From Pleodorina starrii (taxonomy: Eukaryota > Chlorophyta > Chlorophyceae > Chlamydomonadales > Volvocaceae): DNA of 64,000 nucleotides. Positions within the stretch are counted from its first letter, which is position 1; each line of letters starts with the position of its first letter. Both the position numbers and the translations under genes were made by a program. Shown one piece after another: positions 1 to 11,572 of the stretch. The stretch covers positions 992,001-1,056,000 of the forward strand of contig BRXU01000031.1 in the NCBI GenBank assembly GCA_030267565.1, given 5' to 3'. Under the pieces are notes generated by a model, which was not told where the DNA came from, made no database searches, and saw only the letters and a list, made by a program, of their open reading frames with translations.

Positions 1-3000
1 ACGATCAGTAAGCACCTCCGCTGGCGCGGAGAACCGGCAAAGCACCCGCTCCAGCAGCACACGCGCCGTCTCGTCCGCAGTCTTGTTGGGCAGTGCTACC
101 AGTTCGATGTGCTTGGTGAAGTGCTCCACACAAATCATGACCATCACGTTACCGCGCTTGGTGGGCGGCAGGGGCCCCGCCAGGTCACAGCCCCAGCGGT
201 AGAGAGGTCCCCGAATGGGCAGCGGCTGCAGCTGCTCTGGCCGCACGTTGCCTGCCGCGTTGACCTGATCACACAGCTTGCATGACGCCACCACGGCCGA
301 CACGTCACGTGACATGCCGGGCCACCAGAACCCGCACTGCAGGAGCCCCAGCGTCCGACGGCTGCCGAAATGCCCCAGACTGCTGTGCGCCCGATCGATA
401 ATGTCCCGCCGTTGCGCTGGCTCTGGCACCTCCCGCACAGTGCCATTCGGCATGTAGCGCAGCAACCGGCCCCCCGACTCACGGTATGAACTGGCCCGCT
501 TGGTGATGCGCTGCTGCTCCTTTGGCGATAGCTGCTCGCTGTAGCAGCCATGGCGCAGCAGGTGGCGCATCTCCAGATCGAGGCAAGGGTCCGTAAGGTT
601 GGCTGGCTGCTGGCCATCCAGCACTTCCGCTACCTCAGAGACCAGCGTCGTGCAGCTGAAAAGCGACGGCGAGGGACGCGTGGCGAGCGCTACAAAAGCC
701 GCTGGCCTGTCCGCTGTGTACGGCGGCACCCCATCCCCCCCCAGCGGAAAGGCCGGCTGATCTGCTGCATAGGTGGGTTTGAGAGTTGCCATGTGGTGCG
801 GCGTCATGTAGGCCCTCTGCAGCGCCTGGCTGAAGGCGAAGACTTGCGATGCTGCAGGGAAGGATGGGCCTGAAGCCAGGAGCTCCCGACGCAGCGCCTC
901 TGGGGCGCTTGCTGTCACTGACCCACTGAGTCCAAGTACGAGCTCCAGCTGCTGCGCTGTCAGCGGCTCGGCTTCGATGAGGCCTGGCGGCGGTGAACCG
1001 AAGAGGTCCCCCGGCGGCAAGACAACTGGCCGCGCGCCTGGAACGTCACAGCGGAGGTACGGATCCGAGAGCGGTGACGCCAGCGGCGCGAGAGTGCGCC
1101 CCGGCAGCAGACCCGAGAGCTCCGCCACGGGGCTGGCCCACGCATGTGAGCCAGTCATGCGCGAAAGCCGTTTGGATTCCCCCAGGCTGGTGTACAGCGT
1201 CGCCAGGCCGTGCTGTCTCTGCCCCAAGCAGGCAAGGTCCACCAGGAAACCGTTGCCAAAGGCCGTGTCAGCGGTTGTGTCTCCAGCGATTTGCACGAAG
1301 TAACCTGGCAGCAGGCGCGGCTGTAAACGCTGCAGGGCGCCGATGAGCTGCAGAATGCGCCTGGCCCGCGGGTCGACGGCCGACTCGGCAGCTCCCACCA
1401 CCAGCCACTGATGCTGTTTGGCGGCCCCCAAGTTGCGCAGCATGGCTTCCGTCACGTCACCGGACGTGGGGAGCTGATTGAAAGGGCTATGAACCGCAGA
1501 GGACCTGAGTTGATGCGGGTACTCAATCTCCAGCGCCCGCAGACGTTGGCGCAGCATCTTGAGCCCAGCCGGCGGCAGTGCATCCGCGACATGATACGCC
1601 CGCACGTGCCACCCTGCTCGCAGAACAGCCTCCAGGCCCGCCGCGTGGCTGCCGTACTCCACCACCACCAACCCCTCCGACAGCGCTTTCTCCAGGAAGT
1701 GATGCGAATTCAAACTGCTGTTCAGCGCGACGGTGACCGGGTCCTGCTCTGCTAATGCTGGCCGCTCCATAACCGCAGCGCGGGGTGGCTCGCAGGCGAT
1801 GGCGTTGAGTGCAACCCGGTGCTCCCGCGCCAGGCGGTTTGCATGCTGCACGAGCTGCCGCGTGGCAAGCTGAGTCGGCAGCAGCTCCTCCACTGGGCAC
1901 CGATCCACTGGATCTGTCAACGTACCATTGTTGCCTGCCAGCAGCTCCTCAGCCGTGGGGAGCACACTGTTGCTCCCCACCGCGAGCGCAGCATGTAGTC
2001 GCTCGCGTTGGGCCTGGGAGCGGGCGAGCAGGACCTGGATGGGTCCGCTGAGGCTGGCCGCAGTGCCGGTGACGAGGGCGCGCGGGTACGGCACTAGCTG
2101 AGGTTTGGGCGGGACCGGGTCATCCTCCTCATCCATGCGCGAGCCCGTACCGTCAGCGGTGCTCGGCCGCGGCATGCGGCTGAGCGCGTCAGCGTTCTGG
2201 TGGAGCGCGCCCGGCCGGTGAGTGATGTTGAAGTCGTACTGGCTCATGATCAGCTGCCACCGCTGGTAGACTCCGGCGCTGCCGGCGCCGGTGTTCTCCA
2301 TGAGCCAGAGGAGCGGTGCGTGGTCAGTGACTAGCGTGAACTGCACGCCGTGCAGGTACGGCCGCATGGCCTGCATCGCCCAGCACGCCGCAAGCATCTC
2401 ACCCTTGTAGCTGATGTAGTTCCGCTCGTGAGCGTTGAGCGAGCGGGAAACACACGCCACCAGGTACTCGTTGCCGTCATCGTCCAACTGACCGAGCACG
2501 CCGCTGATGCCACTGGCCGAGAAGTCCGTATGCAAAATGATGGGTCGGCCGGGCTGCAGCCGGCGCAGAATGAGCCCCTCTTGACGGAAATGCGCCTTGA
2601 TCGCGTCCAGCACCGCCTGGTGCTCCGGCTGCCAAGTCTGCTCCCCCCAGACGATGCCCTTGCGCGTGAGCTGGTTCAGCGGTGCCGCGATCTCACTGAA
2701 ATGCGGCACGTAGCAGCGGTAGTAATTGCACAGCCCCAGCAACGCTTGTAGCTCCGTCAGGTTGGTCGGCGGCTGCAGCGCCATGATGGCCGCGCACTTG
2801 GCATCCATGGGCCTGACACCCATCGCCGAGCACATGTGCCCCAAGAACTCGACCTCCTCCGCAGCGATGATGGTCTTCTCAGGGTGCAGGCGCAGGCCGC
2901 ACTCCATCAGACACCGAAACACCGCCTCACAGTGCTGCACATGCTCCTCCGCGGTGGCCGAAAATACCAGGATGTCGTCCACAAACGCCATGGCGAAGCC

Positions 3001-6000
3001 CTCGAGCCCGTGACGGCGAAGCTCGTGGTCTATGATCATTTGGAACTGCCCCGTCGCGTTGCGCAGGCCGTAGAGGTTGCGCGTGTACATCCAGAGCTTC
3101 TCACGCCACCAGAACGACGTCTTCTCCTGATCCTCCCGGGCCAGCGGTATCTGGTTGAATGCTGCCCGGCAGTCCATCTTGCTGATCCAGGGCGAGCCCC
3201 CAATACGCTGAAACAGTTGCTCCGGGGTCGGCGGTGCGTAACGGTTCGGGACGGTGGCGGCGTTGAGCGGCCGGGCATCACAGCAATAGCGGCGGTCAGT
3301 CCACTGCCCGTTGGCGTCTTTCTTCGCGGGCATGGTGACGTTCATGGCGTACTTGGTGCTGCTGGACGGGACGATGATGCCGGCGTCCCGTAGCTCAGCG
3401 CACTTTTCCTCCTGGATCTGGAGCTCCAAGGGGGAGTGCTGACGCTGCGGCTGCCAGATGGGCCGATCATGCACAAGCTCGATGCGCGCCGGCCCCATTT
3501 CACCGGTGTAGCAGCCCAGATCCTTGAGCGACCGCGCGAACACTTTGTCGTACCGCTGCATGAGTTCCTTGAACTGCGCCTTCACGGCCGGTGTCATGTC
3601 CGACCGTTCACACCAGGTAAAGCCGCCTTGCTCATCCTTGACGAACGTCGTGCCCTCCCCAGGATAGCGCTTGCCTTCCGGGGTGGTCATGGATGGGAGC
3701 GACGGGCCAGGTGCAAGACGGGCGCCAGCGGTCGGCTGGGGCGGCGCCGATGGTGGTGGCGGTGGCGGCGGCGGCGGAGGTGGTGCTGGCGGTGGCGGCG
3801 GTGGAGGCTGAGGCACCGGCGTCACCACTGGCGACGCTTGACCGTCCGGTGCTGGAGGAGGTGCTGGCGGTGCAGGCGGCGGCACTGGTGGCGCCACCGG
3901 CGACGACTGCCCAGCCTGCGCCGGCGGAGGTGCTGGTGGTGTCGCTGCTGACTGGGATGGCGACGGCTCCGGCGGCGCACTCTGCCTGGAAAGCAGCTGC
4001 GCCAGCCCTCCCAGTCCCCCGACCGGCTCTGACTGCCTTGCCTGCTGCACGACCGGCCGGTGGGATTCCAGGTGGACGGCCGGGAAGGTACGGATGCCGT
4101 CCACCGGCGGGATGAACGGTGGCGTGCTCCCTGCATACCCATGCACGACCATCAGAAGGAGCAGTAACAGCGTCGAGCTGACGCTGCCGCACGTCCAGCG
4201 CTGGCTGCGGCCGGGGGCAATCGTGGAAGTCGGCAGATGCTGTGTCGCCGCCGTCTGAAATGGCACTCCCGGTTGCAGCCCCTGGCATGCCCGCCTCGCG
4301 CGCAGCAGACGAGCCCGGAGGCGCTGCTGGCTCTGCGCGACCTGCTGCTTGTACTGACGTGCTTGCTCTGCGGCCTCCTGCATGATCCGGCGCTGACGGC
4401 GCGCGAGCTTCTTGCGGTGCCGCATCATGCGCTTCGCCAGCAGCACTTGCTGCTGGCGTATGCCCTGCTCATGCATACGGAGCGCCTTCATGATGTCGCC
4501 GCCGCACTGATCGATCAAGCCCGCCGCCACGGCATCACTGATGCCGCAGCGATACCGCAGGTACTCCACGGCGGCCGCTCGCATGACCTCCGCTGACGGC
4601 GGTGGTGGCGGTGGTGGCGGCGGTGGAGACGCTGGCGGCGGCGGCGGTGGCGGTGGCGGAGGTGGCGGTGGCGGTGGCGGCTGCTCAGCTACGGTGCCAT
4701 ATACCTGGATGTCCGTCTCCTCCGTCCTTGCTCGAATCGTGACTGGCTCGCCACCGAACCCGCCGAACTGCACCGTCGGAACTGGCGCCAGCTGGTTGAC
4801 ATTTGCGTGGTTCCTCAGGAAGGTTTGACCCAGCACGATGTCACAGTACTGGTCTGCGACGACGGGCCAAGGCTTAGCTGGGTCCGGATGCAGGACAATC
4901 CAGCGTTCCCCCAGCCGCAGGTGCAATTCTGAGCCGTCGATGCTGCCTGCTGACTCAGTTGGCCGCAGCTGATAGTCGTGCAGCGCCACCGGCCTGCGGT
5001 TGTAGGGGTGAAGACGCCGCAGCAGCCACTTGGCGCTGACGGCGACGGTCCCGAAAAATCCCGTATCGACCCCCACTGTGCTCGCGTTGAGTACCATGGG
5101 CGGTCCCGCCAAGACGCCTGTCTTGCGGGCAAGGCAGGCTTGCAGTTGGCCCGGCTCCGGTCCACAGTCCAGGATGGGCATGGTCACGTGCGGCCGGTCC
5201 TGGCCGGACGTGAGGCCGTGCGCGCGGATGTGCTGCAGCTGCGCCGCGTGGCTCGATCGCGCGGACATCGGGGCGTCGTCCGCAAAGGTGACACGATGGG
5301 CCTGGGGCCTGTACCGCTCCTGGCTTGGGGCACGGCTGCTGCCACGGCCCACCGGCTGTTCGCTCCGGCAGCCCGCACTGCGGGTCCGGGAGCGCGAGCG
5401 ACCATGCACACGCCAGTCCTCTTCGCTGGAGGCGCTGTGGGAGCGGCGGCGGCCCCGGTAGTCAGGCCGAGGGCTGCGGCGACGGTGTCGGTCTGCTGGG
5501 CTGTGCCGCCGAGGCGGCGGCGATCGATCACCGCGAGGTGGCGAGCGCGGTGGTGACCGCCCGCCGCGTGGTGGCGAGCGCGGCCGCGGGCTGCGTGATG
5601 CGCGGTGCAGCATGCCCCTCACCGGCACCTCCCGCTGGCGCTGATCGGAGCCCTCTCGCTGGCTCCTGAAGCCCTCCGCCGCGCTGCGCTGCCCAGGCAC
5701 CTCCTGCTGCCTCCGCCGCTGCGTGGCGGCCTCAGCCTCCCGGCGCGCCGCCTCGGCGCGCTTCCGAGCCTCGCCCTCCTGAGCCCGGCGGAACGCGTCG
5801 GCCAGGGTGTAGACACCGATTGATGCCAGGGTCTGCCTGATCCGATGGACCTGGCGGCTGACACCAGTGTCCGTCACGCCCTCCTTGTTGACCGGTTTCG
5901 CGGGATGAAGGTGCTCGAACACCCAGTCGGGCGGCAGCTCCTCGTCCATGTACAGATTCGGGGGAAACTGCAGGCGTGCCCGCAGGTCGCTGCTGAGCCC

Positions 6001-9000
6001 ACCCGTCCCCTGGGCTGCCGGCACGGGCGCCCTGGATCCACTGGGGCCCTCATGGGACAAGGCTGGCCCCCTGAAGTCGCCGTGCCTGGCACCACCGCCC
6101 TCAGCGGGTGCCGGGTTGACTCCACGGTGCTGGAGTGCGCGGCTGCGGTGCTGGCCGCCAGATGCTTGCCGGTCGACGGCCTCGTGGCTGGGGCCCCCCG
6201 GCGGTGGCGCGGGAATCCGCTGACGCCCACCGCGCCGCTCTCCTTGGTGCTGCGGCGCCGGCCCACTGGGCGGCGCCTGCCCGCTGCCTGGCTGGTCAGG
6301 GTCGCCCTCATCAAGCGGCTCGACGTCAAGATACTCTTCAACCTCCTCAGCGCCGAACCCCTGCTCCTCGTCCGCCTCCATGATCTCAGGGTTGTCGCCT
6401 ACCCCCCTGGTCATGAGCACGGTCGCCGTGGCGCCAAGTGAAGCCAGAAGCCCGCGCGCGCACAGCGCCTGCGACTCCTCCAGCGGCTCCATGGACAGAT
6501 AGGCGGGGGCTTCTTGGGCATCCTCCGGCCAAATGCGGCAGTGCGGCACTGGGAACCGTTCCGCGTTCATGCGCAGGCGGTGGAGGAGATCCGTGCCGAG
6601 CAGCACCGAGAAGCCGCAGGCGTCCGCTGTCGCCTCGCTAACGACGATGAAGACGCTGGTTGTCTCCACCTGCCACGGCGTGCCCGGCAGGTAGGTGAGG
6701 TGCAGCTGGACTTGCCCCAGAGGGGCCTGCGCGCCTGAGCCCGGCCCGTTGCCCGTGTTCAGACGTGTTGCCGTGGTCTGCACGCTGTACCCAGCCTGGC
6801 GTGCCACCTTGACCGACACCAGCCCCACGGACGAGCCAGTGTCGGGTAGCACCGAGAGACCCTCCCACAGCAGCGCGTCACCCTTGAACTCCCGGACGGC
6901 GATGGAAGTGCAGGGCGCGCGGTTGCGCAGGCGGTGTATGCCATACGAGGCCCCTCGGTACCCGTCGTCCAGGCGCTGGCGCTGATCCGGCGGCATGGCG
7001 GCGTACATGCCCACGGTGAGGACCGCAGGGTCCGCGTTCGGGTGCTGCGGGTGCCACGAGCTGCCCGCCGGCACAGCCATTGGCTGCCCAGCACCCCCGC
7101 CACTGGACGGGGTGGGCGCAGCAGCTGCCAAGGCACTCACCACGGGTCCACCGGCGGCGTCCGCCACTGAGGAAGCACCGCCAGCCTGCGGGTCGGAGAT
7201 CGCGGCCGCGCAGGGCACCTGCTCTGGCGCCTCCGCAGCGTCGCCGGCCGGTGCAGCGGTTGGGCAGGGCGACGGTGGAGCGGCTTGGGCTGGCTCCTCG
7301 GTGCTCTGCTGGTTTGGAGCGGTCGCCACGCGGAGGAACGCCTCCAGGAACTGAGGCCACTGGGCCTGCAGCTCACGGGGGGCATGGGCGCCGAGCTCCA
7401 CCTCGCGCACGAGCCCATCTGGTCCAAGCACCGAGAGCCTCAGCACACCGTTGACGCCACGTGGCTGCAGGACCCGCGCCTGCGTCGGCAGCAACGCAGG
7501 CTGCAGCTGCGCGAAGCCCTGAGGGAAGGCCTCACGCCCTGCAAGCGAAGTGCTCGGCCAGCCCGCGTCCGTTAGGCCGGGCGGTGCGGCACGGGCTGCG
7601 GCTGGGGCTGCACAGTCGCCCGCCTGATCAGCAGCAGCCTGCTGCTGGCGGCGCTGATCGGCGGCCGTGATGACCAGCGAGGTCGCCACCGCCGGCGCCG
7701 ATGGGGCGCTGTCCCCGAAGGCGGCGCCGACTGCTGAGTTCCCTCCCCAGCTGGCTGAACCCAGGCCGGCACCGTTGAGCTCCGGGCCAGAGGGAGGGGC
7801 ATCGCCGCGTGGCTGGAGTCGCTGCACGACGACCGTGATCCGCGCCCGCTCCAGACCCACGGGGCGGGAGACCATGGTCGTGGCGTAGTCCGCCGCCTCC
7901 ACGTCTTCCACCCCACGCGTGGCGAGCGTGGTCGACTGGCGGCGGCGCGGTGGCGGCGGCGGACGCTTGTTGGCGGTGCGCTCCCCGGCCCGCTGGGCCG
8001 CGAAGCAAAAGTCCCGGCTGTGAGTGGCCCGGTTGCCCTCGCACCCCGGGTAGTCACACGGGGGCATGCTGCCCGTGATGGGGCCGGGCTCCGACAGCTT
8101 GTGGCGGTCCCCCCTGCTGGCGCCGCCGCTCGAGCTGCCGTTGCCGCTGCCGCCGTTGCCGTTGCCGGTGGCCTTGCCGCGTTGGTCAGTCCGGCTGTCC
8201 GCCTGGCGCTGCGACTGCTGCGGCGGCCGTGACGATGAGGCACCAGCACCGGAGCTGGCCCGCTGGGCCAGGGCGGTCATGGTGGTGGTGAGCTGGAGCA
8301 GTTGGGCCTGCATGTCGCGCACCTGCTTGGCCAGGCCGTCACTGCCAGCCTGCTCCGTGGTCGAGAGCACACGCTCCGATTTACGCCGTGACGCCTGCTC
8401 CTCTGCCGCAGTGAACGACAGCATGGAGTTTGCGTAGTACTGGTTGGCGCTCGCCACCACGAAGTCCAGGGTCCAGCCCTTGGACCGAGAGTTGCCCCCA
8501 CCGGACCGCACGAACTCCTCGCTGATGTAGTTCTTCATCCTTTCGTCGTGCAAGCCATGCCAGAACCAGCGCGCCAGGTCATGCTGGCTGACAGTGCCCT
8601 CCTGCAGGCGCGCGGCGAGGGCCTTGTAGCGCTCCGAAGCCGTGTGTGGGGCCTCATTTGTGCGCTGCTTGAACGACACCATGGCCTCCTTGGCCTTGGG
8701 GTCAGCGATGTCGTACTGCGCGGCCGCCCGGTCCAGGAAAAAGTCCCAAAGGTCCGGCACGCTGGTGCCATCAGGCTTCTTGAACGCCGTCCCCTGATAG
8801 TCGGCCTCCGCCTTGCCGGCCGCCACCCAGGCAGCCAGGTGGTCGGCCTCAATCTCCTCCGCGTGCTCCTCGCACCACGTGGCAAAGACCGTTACCTCGC
8901 CACGCTCCTCCTCAGAAGCCCCATTCTTGCCTGGCTTGGGTTGCATGATGCCGGTTTTGCCGGTGAAGATCGTGAAGAAACGCTTGAGGACGGCCTCGTG

Positions 9001-9738
9001 CTTGTTCAGTTGCCCGAAGAGCACCACCGTCGCCTTGTACCCCTTGACACGTTGACGGTATGTCCGAAAGGCGCCAGGAGCGCCATCGTAACGCGGCGGG
9101 TCCCACGCTGAGTTGTTCTGCATGGCACCGTCGCTGATGTCGAATACGGCGCTAGCCGGGGCCTTCACAGCTCCGAGAGACGGCGGTGGGACAGGCGGTG
9201 GACGAGGCGGATCGTCCTCACCCTCTGACGACACTGCGGTGGGCACTAGCCCGCGGCGCAGGTCAGGCTGCTCCCCAGCCGCGCTGGCAGGCTGGGGTTG
9301 GGTGTCGGCTGTGACTACAGTGCCGACCCCTGCAGCTGAAGTACTCGGTCCGGCACCGCTGGTGCCGGCGCCTGAGACGGAGGCGATCGACGGCCTCGCG
9401 ACTTGCAGAAGCCGGGATGGAAGCCCCCCAGCGACTTGAAACTCTTGACCACCAGGCTCCGAGGTGGTTGTCGAGCGGTCGTCGCTCAGATCTTGGTCTA
9501 CCCTTTGCCTGGGTGACGGTGGGGCAGTGCCGGGCCGTCCGTCAGCAAGTGCACGCAACGCTTGCTGCTGTGCAATGAGCTCCTTTTGAGCGCAACGTGC
9601 CTCGTAGCGCTCAGCGTGGGTAAGTGAGCGAGACTTAACCGGGGTCAGGAAGGGCAGCGCCTCCACCACGTCGTCGACCGACTGACTAGGTTTAGGAGCC
9701 ACCGCTGCAAGCTGCCACAGAACACGCTGGAGAGAAGC
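1..9738 (-). CDS. Gag-Pol polyprotein of gypsy-type retrotransposon (partial)
   Basis: One frame is open from the stop at 9739-9741 to the window edge (3,246 codons; I checked each triplet). The first ATG is at 9123, and no in-frame ATG lies in 9124-9738, although that stretch looks coding, so the true start may be upstream by splicing or a non-ATG codon. Domains in reading order: Gag core about 9123-8400; zinc knuckle CX4CX6HX4C at 8058-8005; retropepsin DTGSS at about 6843-6829 with LLGTDLL at about 6603-6583; Arg/Ser-rich tract about 5600-5270; a second retropepsin-like segment with LDCG at about 5170 and DIVLGQ at about 4840; poly-Pro 4690-4600; a basic helix 4450-4290; RT about 3480-2700 with FVDD at 2985-2974; RNase H about 2545-2165 (HTDFS, TDHAPL, NADALSR); methyltransferase-like domain 1671-1174; integrase zinc finger with His at 387-385 and 372-370 and Cys at 282-280 and 273-271; the first catalytic Asp at 186-184 and the second at 6-4. 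Confidence 0.93.
1174..1671 (-). other. C5 DNA-methyltransferase-like domain inside Pol, catalytic motifs degraded
   Basis: This segment lies between RNase H and integrase in the same open frame. It reads as a Rossmann-type fold of C5-methyltransferase pattern: a beta strand LVVVEYG followed by AAGLEAVLRAGWHVRAY (motif I-like), then an Asp-containing turn, then strand WLVVGA where the family has the catalytic G-G-x-P-C-Q loop. Here that loop reads GAAESAVDPRAR, with no Pro-Cys. The position of the usual E-N-V motif reads QIAGD. A later strand and G-Q-R-Q-H resemble the motif VIII region. The fold assignment is by pattern recognition and is inference. If correct, the domain cannot methylate DNA but could still bind S-adenosylmethionine or DNA. 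Retrotransposon-borne cytosine methyltransferases are known from some other eukaryotes. Confidence 0.6.
4820..5190 (-). other. Second retropepsin-like domain, active site altered
   Basis: About 1.4 kb downstream (in reading order) of the intact DTGSS protease there is another segment with the layout of a retroviral-type aspartic protease. It starts with ILDCGPEPGQL, where a family member would have D-T/S-G, and ends with CDIVLGQTFL, the usual D-I-x-L-G-x-x-F/W-L flap-end motif. Gypsy elements of this algal group often place the protease just before the Pro-rich linker and RT, which is where this one sits. A D-T-G also occurs about 35 codons further on in another context. Loss of the D-T/S-G triad suggests it is a structural relic, or that the upstream domain has taken over. 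Confidence 0.5.
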
Positions 9739-11572
9739 CTAGATCAGGATGCGCTGAGACTGGGAAACGGTCTCGGCGCGGGTGCTCGGACACAAGGCTC
9801 GGCTGAACAGACTTGCCGCGGAAATGCAGGCAACCCTAGCAGAAAGACAGGTGCGACTGCACCACAGCAAGGCCGCGCCTAGCTCGGGAACTACCGGAGG
9901 CGATCACAGGCCGCCGCAATGCGCCTGGACTCCGGCTTCGAGATTTCCCCCGAAAGCCCCTCTTGCCTTTAGCTTGACAGTCGCAGCGGTAAAAATAGTC
10001 TCTTTGGCGATGAGTTGACGGCGCCCAGAACTGGGGACACGCGCTGAACGGCGCGCGTCCCGGACGGCGCACTCCCTAGCTGATCGCGCTCGCGGACTGC
10101 GAGCGCCCAGGGTCAACAGGGACGACTATGGCTGAAGGCGAGAGCAAGCTATTGAGGTTACAAGTGACGAATGTTATTGCGGTGGTCTAGGTGGACACGA
10201 AGCGCAGGCTATTCCTTTGCTTGTTGTCACGGTCCACAACCAGTTGACGACTGGCCAGCGACTGCTGTTGTTTAGACTATTTTCACCGCTGCTCGCGCAA
10301 GCGCGAGCAGCGGCTCAAAGCCGGGACTGCGGGGCCCGAGCAAGGGACCCACCCTGGAGCCTACGTATCCACATCTGCATACGAAGTCCTCCGACAAGCA
10401 GGCGCTGTTGCCCGATATCGCACGGCAAAAAGCACGTAATGCAACATAATGACTACAACAACTCTAATCAATACGGGCTGAAAGCGCCCTGGGTCGGTCG
10501 CACGATCACGTTCCGGCGTGCTAACCGCCCAACTAACCGTAACTGACAAAATTGCCCGAAAGTGGCAAGAACAGCAAAACTAGCGAGATAGACGCGCTGT
10601 GTCAATAACGCAGTGTGTCGTGACATCTGAACTCGGAAGCCCACTGAGAAAGCCACAACAACCTCGCTTGCATGCACGTCCTGGTGACACAGCCCCTTGA
10701 CGGCCCGGAGTTTCTGCTTGCCTGGTGTCTAATCCAAGATGTCTGTGGTCCCCCCCAGTTTGGTCCACTTGCTTGGGACGTTGGGCGTTGGCGGCGCCGT
10801 GGTGGTTGTCCCTGGTGAAAGCCACTGCGGATGGGCAGGGAAGCCCATGCTTGCCAGTGGTGTGCGTCATCGTCAAAACCCACCCTGTCCTCGCCTTCCA
10901 GCACCCTGTACGCACTGTTCGCGCCCCCGCATGGGCCTTGCGCCTCGGGCGCCCCCTTGTAACCAGTATCCCGTCAGCGGCCCGTCAGCTCTCCGTGCAC
11001 AGCCAGTCCACGGCCCCGTTGCGCCCCAATCGCAGTGGGTCCTGGGTCGCCGTCGACTGGGCGCCCTGTCTGCATCGTCATCCCACTAGCGCCCTGTCAG
11101 CACCGCGTGAGCCCCGACCGCGCCCCGCGTATTCCGAGGGCTTCGTCCTATGCAAAAGGCCTCACGCATAACAAACCACGCAAGTCCGTGACCGCCATAA
11201 GCCAGTTCGAATTAGAACTGTCAGTCTTGATGCGAGAGGCGGCCAGAGCGTTGTAGGGCCTGAACAGGGCTAAGTAAGCGACAAGTTGGACTGCCTCGGA
11301 ACAGTCTGGCTGCAGCAGGCTCGGACATTGCCTTAACCTCCGTCCATTGGTGTCTCCCTGTGTCTCGCATGCGACGTCTCAGGCTGAATCTACATGATGT
11401 TGATGTTGTTACAAGCTTTGAGCTCGTAAGGCCCAGACGAGCCAGGAGGCTCATGGACCACTTGAACTCGAAACACAAAGACACAGAAAGAAAAGAAAAA
11501 CGTAAGCCCTGAACTGAGTTGAATAAAGAACTGTTCGTTCAGAGAACCAAAAGTCGACGCCAAGCAGAAGAG
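9739..11572. other. Retrotransposon leader/LTR or intergenic DNA, boundaries not determined
   Basis: No gene is recognised here. The part next to the Gag-Pol frame should contain the 5' leader and 5' LTR of the minus-strand retrotransposon, but without the other LTR in the window the ends cannot be fixed. No minus-strand ATG (CAT on this strand) occurs between 9740 and 10200. The short open frames are not coding-like. A stretch near 11391-11460 resembles 41395-41460 (shared words such as TTACAAGCTT and GAGGCTCATG), so both may be pieces of the same dispersed repeat. Confidence 0.4.

Larger units (their letters stand above)
1..9738 (-). mobile_element. Ty3/gypsy-type LTR retrotransposon, 3' part outside window
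   Basis: The region is the internal part of an LTR retrotransposon read right to left. The domain order Gag, protease, RT, RNase H, integrase is that of Ty3/gypsy (Metaviridae-like) elements. The 3' end, including the rest of integrase and the 3' LTR, lies left of base 1, so the two LTRs cannot be compared and the 5' LTR to the right of 9738 cannot be delimited. I saw no convincing primer-binding site. The complete absence of in-frame stops suggests a young or recently active copy. The element carries extra domains not usual for gypsy elements; they are described in the CDS entry. Confidence 0.9.

Noticed and set aside
1174..1671. An active DNA methyltransferase
   Set aside because: The catalytic Cys and its surrounding motif, and the Glu-Asn-Val motif, are absent; only the fold pattern remains.
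3632..4288. Minus-strand 218-codon frame in the Pro-rich part of the retrotransposon
   Set aside because: It is out of frame with the uninterrupted Gag-Pol frame, which is open across the same bases.
10361..10549. Short minus-strand frame with a hydrophobic stretch (VVVVIMLHYVLFAV)
   Set aside because: 62 codons, no homology recognised, no supporting context; probably chance.
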